Source: an uncultured Ignavibacteria bacterium
Lineage (GTDB): Bacteria; Bacteroidota; Ignavibacteria; Ignavibacteriales; Ignavibacteriaceae
DNA: 11,025 bases
NCBI GenBank assembly: GCA_937996765.1
Contig: CALKUG010000228.1
Location: forward strand, 1 to 11,025
Direction of reading: 5' to 3'
Positions 1-6,251 of the stretch are shown piece by piece. Below the pieces are notes generated by a model. The model was given only the letters and a program-made list of their open reading frames with translations, searched no databases and was not told where the DNA came from. Every line of letters starts with the position of its first letter. Within the stretch, counting starts at the first letter, position 1. A program made the position numbers and the translations under genes.

Positions 1-105
1 GAAGGCGAAATTGATGGACCGAAGATCTGTTATTGCTTGAACAAGGAAGAATTAAAAAAAGCCCAAAAGGCATTTATTGTATTGTTTAAGTCAGTTTGTT
101 GTTAA
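1..105 (+). CDS. arsR: ArsR-family metalloregulator, C-terminal fragment
   Basis: Reading frame 1 is open from the first base and stops with TAA at 103-105, giving the last 34 residues of a protein that begins before the window. The peptide contains GPKICYC, the short C-terminal strand/turn motif seen in many ArsR/SmtB winged-helix repressors that sit next to arsenic genes, and it ends in a vicinal Cys-Cys. Such regulators bind As(III) through cysteine thiols and release the operator of their own operon. The Cys-Tyr-Cys and terminal Cys-Cys are plausible ligands, but the DNA-binding domain is not visible here. The methyltransferase gene starts 22 bases downstream on the same strand, so the two are probably cotranscribed and self-regulated. 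The family call rests on a short tail plus context. Confidence 0.7.
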   Translation, partial: EGEIDGPKICYCLNKEELKKAQKAFIVLFKSVCC

Positions 106-127
106 ATATTTATTTGAAAGGAAAACT

Positions 128-940
128 ATGAAAACGAATAATGAACTAAAAGAAAACGTAAAAGAAGTCTATTCATCAATTGTAGAATCAACTACTGCTT
201 CCTGCTGTGGAGGTGGGGGTTCTTCCTGCGGAGGAAGTAAGGTTGAGTTTACAATGATTTATGATGATTATAAATCTGTATATGGCTATACCCCCGAGGC
301 CGATCTGGGACTTGGTTGTGGAATCCCCACAATGTTTCTTGATATTAAGGAAGGTGATACCGTTGTTGATCTTGGTTCCGGTGCCGGAAACGATGCTTTC
401 ATTGTAAGCTCGCTTGTTGGTAATACTGGCAAAGTGATAGGCATAGATATGACTGAAGCAATGATAAGTAAGGCGAATTCAACCAGAGATAAATTAGGTA
501 AACGGAATGTTGAATTTGTGTTGGGTGATATCGAGAATATGCCTATTGAAAATGAAAGTGCTGATATAGTTATAAGCAACTGTGTTTTGAATCTCGTGCC
601 CGATAAAGCCAAAGCATTCTCCGAAATTCATAGAGTACTGAAAAATCATGGAAGATTTAGTTTTTCGGATATTGTAATTCAAGGCAAAATAGAAGGAAAA
701 CTAAAAGACTTGGCCTCGTTATATGCAGGTTGCATTTCCGGTGCAATTGGTGAACATGAGTATTTAGATCTACTTAAAAGCGCAGGGTTTGATGATGTTG
801 AAGTTAAAAAAAGAAATAGAATAGATATACCCAAAGAAATTCTACTTAGCCATATCACAGAAGCTGAGTATAAGGAATTTGAGCAATCATCAAAAGGTGT
901 TTTTAGTATTACGGTAACAGGAAATAAATCGCAATTGTGA
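128..940 (+). CDS. arsM: ArsM-type arsenite S-adenosylmethionine methyltransferase
   Basis: The 270-residue protein belongs to the class I SAM-dependent methyltransferases that convert As(III) to methylated arsenicals in the cytoplasm. SAM motif I is DLGSGAG at residues 81-87, followed by the acidic end of strand 2 (GIDMTEAM, 105-112) and a GDIENMPI segment at 133-140. The family's conserved cysteines are visible: Cys64 in GLGCGIPT, Cys152 in SNCVLNL and Cys202 in AGCISGA. An N-terminal glycine/cysteine-rich stretch adds Cys26, Cys27 and Cys34, typical of bacterial ArsM. The start at 128 is preferred over the upstream ATG at 77: it has a GAAAGGA ribosome site just upstream, it avoids overlap with the repressor gene, and MKTNNELKENVKEVYSSI matches the family start. 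The gene lies between arsR and a thioredoxin gene, consistent with arsenic detoxification. The length is normal for the family and all key residues are present. Confidence 0.92.
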   Translation: MKTNNELKENVKEVYSSIVESTTASCCGGGGSSCGGSKVEFTMIYDDYKSVYGYTPEADLGLGCGIPTMFLDIKEGDTVVDLGSGAGNDAFIVSSLVGNTGKVIGIDMTEAMISKANSTRDKLGKRNVEFVLGDIENMPIENESADIVISNCVLNLVPDKAKAFSEIHRVLKNHGRFSFSDIVIQGKIEGKLKDLASLYAGCISGAIGEHEYLDLLKSAGFDDVEVKKRNRIDIPKEILLSHITEAEYKEFEQSSKGVFSITVTGNKSQL

Positions 941-1004
941 AACCTTTTTTCTCGATTGGCATCTTATTAACAAGAAATTATTAAAAAAGAAAGTGAGCGA
1001 ATAA

Positions 1005-1373
1005 ATGACAGAGCATTTAACGTTAGACACCTTCAAAACAAAGGTGTTTAATTTCGAAGAAAATAAAGATTGGAAATTTGAAGGCGAATTGCCTTGCTTG
1101 ATAGACTTTTACGCTGATTGGTGCGGTCCGTGCAAAATGGTTGCTCCGGTATTAGAAGAGTTATCAGTTGAGTACACCGGAAAAATAAATATTTACAAAG
1201 TTGACACAGAGGACCAGCAACAACTTGCTGCTATGTTCGGAATAAGAAGTATTCCTTCGTTATTGTTTGTGCCTAAAGATGGCAAACCTCAAATGGCAAT
1301 GGGCGCATTACCTAAAGCCAATTTGATTGAAGCGATAAATGAAGTACTGCTTGGAGCAGAATCCCTCAATTAA
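1005..1373 (+). CDS. trxA: Thioredoxin
   Basis: This 122-residue protein is a classical thioredoxin without a signal peptide, so it acts in the cytoplasm. The active site is WCGPC at residues 39-43, inside the usual FYADWCGPCKM context, and the cis-proline is Pro84 in RSIPSLLFVP. The roughly 30-residue N-terminal arm before the first core strand is a little longer than in E. coli thioredoxin and contains one additional cysteine, Cys31. The gene begins 64 bases after the methyltransferase with no terminator between them, so it is probably the last gene of the arsenic operon. Thioredoxin is a known reductant for ArsM turnover and for arsenate reduction, which gives a reasonable role, but a general housekeeping disulfide reductase is equally compatible. 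A strong hairpin terminator follows 25 bases after the stop. Confidence 0.93.
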   Translation: MTEHLTLDTFKTKVFNFEENKDWKFEGELPCLIDFYADWCGPCKMVAPVLEELSVEYTGKINIYKVDTEDQQQLAAMFGIRSIPSLLFVPKDGKPQMAMGALPKANLIEAINEVLLGAESLN

Positions 1374-1398
1374 TATCTGTTGTTGTTTACAGAATGAG

Positions 1399-1427
1399 AA
1401 CCCGCCTTTTGGCGGGTTTTTATTTTT
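1399..1427 (+). terminator. Intrinsic terminator of the arsenic operon
   Basis: A perfect 8-bp stem, AACCCGCC at 1399-1406 and GGCGGGTT at 1411-1418, encloses a TTTT loop and runs into TTTATTTT. It is GC-rich in an AT-rich background and lies 25 bases after the thioredoxin stop, as expected for the end of the arsR-arsM-trx transcript. Confidence 0.93.
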
Positions 1428-1607
1428 AAAATGAATATTCCGGGAACATTATATCTGTTTATTCTGTATAATAGATAAGAAGGCAAGTTGAATGGCAAAT
1501 CAGATAAAGATTTGAAAATATTCCAGAAATAATTAACTTGTAGCAGTTATTCTATTATTCACACGAATAACCGTTGTTGTTTACTAAATTCATCTTAAAA
1601 AATGCAT
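1428..1607. other. Intergenic region before the secreted-protein cluster
   Basis: No credible coding region was found in this stretch. It should hold the promoter of the following exported-protein gene, but no full TAnnTTTG element was found. The closest matches are AAGATTTG at 1507-1514, with a TTG 16 bases upstream, and TATAAT at 1467-1472 without a -35 partner. A small inverted repeat is listed separately. The 12-base string GTTGTTGTTTAC occurs twice, just before the terminator (1379-1390) and just before the next gene (1573-1584), with no evident meaning. Confidence 0.4.
1555..1570. promoter_or_regulatory. Small inverted repeat, possible operator
   Basis: TTATTC at 1555-1560 and GAATAA at 1565-1570 are perfect inverted copies separated by ACAC. 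They lie 47 bases before the chosen start of the exported-protein gene. The size suits a dimeric regulator site or a weak hairpin in the leader, but a repeat this short in AT-rich DNA may be chance. Confidence 0.25.
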
Positions 1608-1613
1608 GGAGGA
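1608..1613 (+). promoter_or_regulatory. Ribosome binding site that sets the start at 1617
   Basis: GGAGGA ends three bases before ATG 1617. The upstream in-frame ATG at 1602 precedes this site and would put the Shine-Dalgarno sequence inside the coding region, so 1617 is the better start. Confidence 0.6.
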
Positions 1614-1616
1614 CCT

Positions 1617-2093
1617 ATGTCGTCACGTTTGTTTAGAATAGCATTGTTTGTGTTGTTCTTAATTACAGTTCCGCAATTATCCTTATTAGCTCAGGAAGAA
1701 GGAAAAGAGAAAAAAGTTCTTACTGAGGAATCAAGTTCACAGAAATCTCGCGGTGAAGGTGATGCAGTTGCAAAACCCGAAACCAAATTAGGTGTTAACA
1801 CCGAAGCAGGTGCAGTAGAAGCCCCCACATTCAAAGGTGGCGAAACTACACGTGGTGCTTCTTATTCTTATATAGTTTTTGATAACTGGACCCCTTGGAC
1901 CATACACTGCTACGTTGATGATGTGTATTGGGGAACCGTTGCACCTTATAGCAAAATGGAAACATATACAGTTTCCGGTAGAACCAAACTGTATGCAGTT
2001 GCTTATTTTGACGATGGCAGCTACCGCTACTGGGGTCCGAACTACTTCACTGCAGCTGATTGGGATTCCTATAACTGGAAGCTTAAACGCTAA
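1617..2093 (+). CDS. Exported protein of unknown function with RGEGD linker and aromatic C-terminal domain
   Basis: I do not recognise a named family. The 158-residue protein has a Sec signal peptide (residues 1-25, cut after LSLLA before Gln26). A charged, low-complexity linker of about 50 residues (26-75) includes SRGEGD at 44-49. A compact C-terminal domain (about 80-158) is very rich in Tyr, Trp and Asp, with segments such as SYIVFDNWTPW, YVDDVYWGTVAPYS and LYAVAYFDDGSYRYWGP. The alternating pattern suggests a small all-beta domain on the cell surface or in the periplasm. There is one cysteine, Cys98, so no internal disulfide. It is the first of four same-strand genes for exported proteins, and its SRGEGD peptide recurs in the protease three genes downstream. 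A hairpin terminator follows 15 bases after the stop, so much of its mRNA may be monocistronic. Periplasmic accessory protein, surface adhesion or protease substrate are all possible. Confidence 0.72.
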   Translation: MSSRLFRIALFVLFLITVPQLSLLAQEEGKEKKVLTEESSSQKSRGEGDAVAKPETKLGVNTEAGAVEAPTFKGGETTRGASYSYIVFDNWTPWTIHCYVDDVYWGTVAPYSKMETYTVSGRTKLYAVAYFDDGSYRYWGPNYFTAADWDSYNWKLKR

Positions 2094-2108
2094 TTGTAAT
2101 TGTTAATT

Positions 2109-2140
2109 GAACGGCTGAGAAATCAGCCGTTCTTCTTCTC
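2109..2140 (+). terminator. Hairpin terminator or attenuator after the first exported-protein gene
   Basis: A perfect 10-bp stem, GAACGGCTGA at 2109-2118 and TCAGCCGTTC at 2123-2132, encloses a GAAA loop. It is followed by a pyrimidine tract (TTCTTCTC...) rather than pure T. The next same-strand start is only 46 bases later, so partial readthrough could feed the downstream genes. Confidence 0.8.
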
Positions 2141-2176
2141 TCCTCTTTCTTCATCGTGTGTGTGTTACTAAACTGT

Positions 2177-2180
2177 AGGA
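2177..2180 (+). promoter_or_regulatory. Ribosome binding site that sets the start at 2187
   Basis: AGGA abuts the first ATG (2181) with no spacer and lies six bases before the second ATG (2187). Normal spacing therefore favours 2187. The receptor gene at 7854 has almost the same arrangement. Confidence 0.6.
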
Positions 2181-2186
2181 ATGTTT

Positions 2187-3509
2187 ATGAAATTGGTTTT
2201 TCGTCACTTCGTTATTTTTGCTCTTTTCGCCTGCTCTCTTTTTGCCCAATCACCTTTTCAATTAAATGCCAATTTGGGTATGAGAAATCAAACCGGAATT
2301 GAAACAGGTAATATTTTGGATATAGGACTTGCCCCAACACTCGAGTTAACAACAGATGAGGGTTTCTCTTTTGGTGCTCGTGCCGCAGTTAATATACCCT
2401 ATAACCTATCAACTAATTCAATACGCAAGTTTGAAACTACTATTGGCCACATTTTTAATTATGCATACGTTGCTTATGGCGGATTTACTGCCGCTGCTTC
2501 GGTTATTGAAAACTACTCACTCGGCTATACAGGTATGACTGTAAGCAATTATTCAACTACCAACGACGAAGCGAATCGTAAAGTAGGTTTGTACGGAGCC
2601 ATAGAAACAGAAATGTTCGGCGTTAATGCAATGACGAATGATGTATCAAATCCCGAAGTTTACATTGGTAGCGTTACTGTAAATATAATGGATAACTTTA
2701 GGATAGTGCTTAATGGTGGTATGGATTCAGACCCCGATAATAATAGCGCTACTACCGGTTCGGCTGCAGCATATGGTGCCGATATTGTGTTTTTGCTTCC
2801 ATTTGATGAAAATGCTACTAATTTTATGTATGCTATTGGAGGCGCAGGAGCAATTAAAGACGCCGGTAACGGACTTATTGCAACCGGTGGTATAAGGGTT
2901 GGCGATGAGAACACTTACTTAGATGGGTCCGGTTCTTTAGTGCGCATGGGACAGGGTTACACCTGGGGTTATTTTGACCAGTTTTACGAGAGCGATAGGC
3001 GACTTGGAGTCTCGAAAACAGACGACCTTTACCAAAAATATACTGAGCAAACAGGTGGCTTTAATTTTAATGTTACATTTACTCATACTTCCAGCTCAAG
3101 CGATTACTATGGATCGAGAAGTGCTGCCTACGAACAATTTTCGGTTAAACTTGTAATAGACGCTTTTGCTAATGCAGGTGGTACTGACCAAAATAAGTTT
3201 AACACCTCGTTAGCTATGAACTTACCTTTGGGCTTTTTGGATGAAGAATATAATCCTTCAATTGCTCCGGCGTTTTATTACACCACCCGAGACTTTGTGT
3301 ACGATCGTTTACTCGATCGTCTCGGAGAGCCAAATACACAAACCCTTATAGGCGTAAATTTACCAATTACCCTCAACAAAGAAATATTTGGTGTAGTGCC
3401 TTCATTTATAGTTGATTACTCATGGGGTTTTGTTTTTCAATCTTCCACATCTTCATTCATTGCAAGGCGTGATTTGAAGTACGGATTTAGTTTTAACACA
3501 GCACTATAA
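2187..3509 (+). CDS. Probable outer-membrane beta-barrel protein
   Basis: The 440-residue protein starts with a Sec signal peptide (residues 1-20, ending LFACSLFA before Gln21). The mature part is composed almost entirely of alternating polar/hydrophobic strands with many Gly, Asn, Thr and aromatic residues, for example LDIGLAPTLELT, FSFGARAAVNI, YVAYGGFTAAASV and IGVNLPITLN. It ends with DLKYGFSFNTAL. This is the composition and pattern of an outer-membrane barrel of perhaps 16-18 strands, though the strand count cannot be fixed by eye. I do not recognise a specific family or substrate. The next gene starts 8 bases after its stop, so the two are translationally close and likely act together. 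The start at 2187 is preferred over 2181 on ribosome-site spacing. Alternatives are a large periplasmic beta-rich protein or a surface porin. Confidence 0.7.
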   Translation: MKLVFRHFVIFALFACSLFAQSPFQLNANLGMRNQTGIETGNILDIGLAPTLELTTDEGFSFGARAAVNIPYNLSTNSIRKFETTIGHIFNYAYVAYGGFTAAASVIENYSLGYTGMTVSNYSTTNDEANRKVGLYGAIETEMFGVNAMTNDVSNPEVYIGSVTVNIMDNFRIVLNGGMDSDPDNNSATTGSAAAYGADIVFLLPFDENATNFMYAIGGAGAIKDAGNGLIATGGIRVGDENTYLDGSGSLVRMGQGYTWGYFDQFYESDRRLGVSKTDDLYQKYTEQTGGFNFNVTFTHTSSSSDYYGSRSAAYEQFSVKLVIDAFANAGGTDQNKFNTSLAMNLPLGFLDEEYNPSIAPAFYYTTRDFVYDRLLDRLGEPNTQTLIGVNLPITLNKEIFGVVPSFIVDYSWGFVFQSSTSSFIARRDLKYGFSFNTAL

Positions 3510-3517
3510 TCAGAAAA

Positions 3518-4729
3518 ATGAGCGCGATGGAAATGAAGAAGCAAATATTATTAACTCTAACTTTTGTAGCAATCTGTTTACTGGAGCTTTCGGCTCAGAG
3601 CGGAATGGCGTTGCAACGTAAGGGGTTAACCATAGCAGACCCTAAACAAAAGGATTCCATCGCTGCTCTTCAATTGAATGCAAACGGCAGTCTTACACAT
3701 TTATTTAATTTTCTCCGGACTGAGCAGCTAATAAAACCACTTGTTGTAGATATGCCAAACGCTGATCTCATTCTGTTTTTTAACGGAATCGAAAATCGTA
3801 ACAGCTATCTTGTGTACGATACACGCATCAACGAATTTCTTTCAGGTAGTTCAGTTGAAGCAGAAAGTATGATTGCAATTTGGATAGATGACTCACAAGA
3901 AGATATTTATCAGTTCTCGATTCAAGTTGTAAAAAAGAAATCAGCACTTTCAAGTGATATGGATTTTATGAGCGGGCTCCTTAACAAATTACTTGGTGTG
4001 AGTGAGCGCGGCAGGGGAGAAACTAACTACTTCCTGAATGCTGAATACATTGAAGATATTGGTCCTGCTCCCTCAGATATCAAAATCACGATAAAACAAA
4101 TTTCGCAGCAACGTCTCTCCGGTGAGCGTGGCGAAGATGGCATGGCTGAAGTATTCACAGGAGATTTTGACAACATTATCGCAATAGACCAGAACACCAT
4201 TTTTTACTACACCCAAACAGAAGTAAAATTACGGAATTCGGATATCACCAATTTCGGCTTAAGCATTGGTGCATCGTACACTAACGTTAATGAGAAAGTA
4301 ATTACCCCTGATATAGCAGCGTCAAATCTTTTTACTGTAAGTAAAGATGTTACTTCTGCTTGGAAGGGTAAAGCAATGGTGTTGTTTTATGTTCAACCCG
4401 ATAGAAATAGCGATTGGCAACCAACCGCCGCATTCTGGACGGACGAGTTTTATTATAATTTCTTTTCTCGCTTCTCACTCAATGTTGGAATGAGTATTTC
4501 GGAGCGACCTTTTGATCAGTTATTTGCAGGTGTTGGTTTTAGTATTACAGGCGCCATTGATATAATTGGCGGACTTGCACTAATCAATACTCCGACTGCA
4601 AACTCCACTTTTACTTTCTCACAAGTGCAGTCTTTTGATGATATCAAAAAAACATTGCCAGGTAAATACGAACCCAATTTCTTTATTGGTGTTGGTGTGA
4701 GAATCTCACAATTAGCCAAAATTTTATAA
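3518..4729 (+). CDS. Exported protein of unknown function, possibly envelope-anchored, with RGE motifs
   Basis: I do not recognise the family. The 403-residue product has a signal peptide ending LLELSA before Gln27. Residues 50-240 look like a soluble mixed domain, for example LVVDMPNADLILFFNG and SMIAIWIDDSQEDIYQFSIQVVKKK, with two hydrophilic segments carrying SERGRGE (162-168) and GERGEDGMAE (202-211). From about 245 onward the sequence becomes glycine-rich and amphipathic (FGLSIGASYTNV, RFSLNVGMSISER, FAGVGFSITGAIDIIGG, FFIGVGVRIS), like membrane beta-strands, so the C-terminal part may be a small barrel or pack onto one. Three in-frame starts exist (3518, 3527, 3533). None has a strong ribosome site; 3533 gives the most typical signal peptide start (MKKQILL). 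The gene follows the barrel gene by 8 bases and precedes the HtrA-like protease by 35. Partner or substrate of that protease is a reasonable inference. Confidence 0.68.
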   Translation: MSAMEMKKQILLTLTFVAICLLELSAQSGMALQRKGLTIADPKQKDSIAALQLNANGSLTHLFNFLRTEQLIKPLVVDMPNADLILFFNGIENRNSYLVYDTRINEFLSGSSVEAESMIAIWIDDSQEDIYQFSIQVVKKKSALSSDMDFMSGLLNKLLGVSERGRGETNYFLNAEYIEDIGPAPSDIKITIKQISQQRLSGERGEDGMAEVFTGDFDNIIAIDQNTIFYYTQTEVKLRNSDITNFGLSIGASYTNVNEKVITPDIAASNLFTVSKDVTSAWKGKAMVLFYVQPDRNSDWQPTAAFWTDEFYYNFFSRFSLNVGMSISERPFDQLFAGVGFSITGAIDIIGGLALINTPTANSTFTFSQVQSFDDIKKTLPGKYEPNFFIGVGVRISQLAKIL

Positions 4730-4764
4730 AATATTAATCAATAGTATTAAGAACAGAGGAACAA

Positions 4765-6183
4765 ATGAAGTACGTAAAGTCGTTAATAGTTTTTGTTTTG
4801 TTAGGGACATTGAGTGTGTTTGCACAAAACAGATCAGATATGCTTGAGAACGCTCTCAGTTCGGTTGTAACAGTTGCGGTTTTCAAAACAGCAGATGGAA
4901 ATGCGTTGCTTGGATTTAAGGATTCCGGCAGATCACGTGGTGAAGGTGATATGGCGTATGCCGGTCAGTTAGATATGGGTGATGCACTTGGTTCAGGTTC
5001 TGGATTTGTAGTTCAAAGAAATGGTAAAAAATACGTTGTTACTAATGCCCACGTTGTTGAGCAAGCTTCAAATGAACAAGGTGCAATTTATGTTTATAGT
5101 ATCAATCGCACAAAATATGAAATGAAGTTGGTTGGCGGCGATACCTTTTTTGACTTGGCAGTTCTTGCGTTTGTAAACACACCGGGTTCGGAAATTACTA
5201 CAATAGATTTCAGGAAATCAGATATTCGCGTAGGTGAGGAAGTATATGCTATTGGCAACCCACTTGGTGAATTACCGTATTCTATTTCTGATGGTATCAT
5301 CAGCGGAAAAAACAGAGTACGTGATGGCGTAACAGGAAGGTTTGGCTTTTTACAATCTACTGCTACTGTTATATGGGGCAATAGTGGCGGTCCGCTTATA
5401 GATGTTAGTGGAACAGTTGTAGGTATCAACTCCCAGATTCACATTGTTCAACGCGATAATCAAAATTTTATCCAACCACAAATTAACTATGCTCTTGAGG
5501 CAGGAATTGCCAACCGTTTAGTAAACGATATTGTTACTAACAACGGGTTTGTTAAACGCTCGTTTGTTGGTATTGAGCTTTCTGCTTGGGGTAATGCACC
5601 TGCGTTCCGAAAAGAAGCTGATAATTTAGGAAACAGACCTGTAATCAGTAATTTCGTTGTGGGCTCTCCGGCTGAAAAAGCATTCAAGAATAAAATTGGA
5701 TACAGTGTAATAAAAATTAATGGTGAAGACATAAGAACCATTGATGAAGCTTTGGGAATATTTGAAACTTCGGTGCCGGGAACTAAGCTTGAGTTCACCA
5801 TCAGAAAAGGTAAAACTGAAGAAAAGGTAAGCATTACTACCGAAGAACTTAATCCAACGAAACTAGAGGCAATTGCAACTTATGCACTCGATAGCCGTTT
5901 GAATGGAAATATGTTTAACCGCGATAACAAACTGTTTGTTAAGATTGGTGCGGGCTCAGGTGACTATAGAGTTATGGCAGCCGGTATGATTACGGAGCAA
6001 GTTGAACAGATTTGGAGAGTAACTTCACTTTCTGAATTAGGCGCAGCCCTTCGTATTTCGGGTATGTACGGTTTTATGGATTTAGTGGTTTCGCTCGAAT
6101 CCCAAAATCGCTCGAAAGTTGAAAAAGAAAGAATCGTTTTCGAGGAAACAAACGATAATTTCAAACGATTTTTGTGGTATTAA
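4765..6183 (+). CDS. HtrA/DegP-like periplasmic serine protease with one PDZ domain
   Basis: This 472-residue S1C-type trypsin-fold protease has a signal peptide (residues 1-20, SVFA before Gln21). The catalytic triad is His96 in TNAHVV, Asp130 in FDLAVL and Ser207 in GNSGGPL. SISDGIISG (173-181) is the usual HtrA strand before the activation loop. A single PDZ-like domain spans about 264-360 (FVGIELS, then VVGSPAEKAFKN, then VIKINGEDI). Residues about 361-472 form an extra C-terminal region unlike a second PDZ domain. Oddities: a glycine-rich hydrophilic insertion at 53-80 with SRGEGDMA before the second core strand, and STATVIWGNSGGP where most family members have TDAAINPGNSGGP. It acts in the periplasm or at the surface as protease and/or chaperone. 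The ribosome site AGAGGA lies four bases before the start. It is the last gene of the exported cluster, followed by a terminator. The protease call is firm; its substrates are unknown. Confidence 0.92.
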   Translation: MKYVKSLIVFVLLGTLSVFAQNRSDMLENALSSVVTVAVFKTADGNALLGFKDSGRSRGEGDMAYAGQLDMGDALGSGSGFVVQRNGKKYVVTNAHVVEQASNEQGAIYVYSINRTKYEMKLVGGDTFFDLAVLAFVNTPGSEITTIDFRKSDIRVGEEVYAIGNPLGELPYSISDGIISGKNRVRDGVTGRFGFLQSTATVIWGNSGGPLIDVSGTVVGINSQIHIVQRDNQNFIQPQINYALEAGIANRLVNDIVTNNGFVKRSFVGIELSAWGNAPAFRKEADNLGNRPVISNFVVGSPAEKAFKNKIGYSVIKINGEDIRTIDEALGIFETSVPGTKLEFTIRKGKTEEKVSITTEELNPTKLEAIATYALDSRLNGNMFNRDNKLFVKIGAGSGDYRVMAAGMITEQVEQIWRVTSLSELGAALRISGMYGFMDLVVSLESQNRSKVEKERIVFEETNDNFKRFLWY

Positions 6184-6206
6184 TAGATAAATATCGGTAG
6201 ATTCAA

Positions 6207-6240
6207 CAAAGGCGACTCATTTGGTCGCCTTTGTGATTTT
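6207..6240 (+). terminator. Intrinsic terminator after the HtrA-like protease
   Basis: A perfect 10-bp stem, CAAAGGCGAC at 6207-6216 and GTCGCCTTTG at 6224-6233, with a 7-base loop is followed by TGATTTT. It sits between two converging genes. On the minus strand the sequence after the stem is not T-rich, so it probably serves mainly the plus-strand transcript. Confidence 0.85.
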
Positions 6241-6251
6241 AAAAGTGTTCT

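Noticed and set aside
77..127. Longer arsM start at 77 adding 17 residues
   Set aside because: It overlaps the arsR reading frame, lacks a ribosome site and adds residues not typical of ArsM; 128 has a good site.
1467..1472. Perfect TATAAT hexamer as a promoter
   Set aside because: No TTGACA-like box at the right distance, and the host appears to use TAnnTTTG promoters.
1488..1514. TTG plus AAGATTTG as a promoter for the first exported-protein gene
   Set aside because: One fixed base of the -7 element is wrong, spacing is 16 bases rather than about 19, and the leader would be about 100 bases; too weak to call.
1379..1584. 12-base direct repeat GTTGTTGTTTAC as mobile-element ends
   Set aside because: Contains no transposase, no inverted ends, and the repeat is low-complexity; the interval includes the operon terminator.
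2155..2165. Short GT run before the barrel gene as a phase-variation tract
   Set aside because: Only about five GT units and outside the coding region; too short to support slippage.
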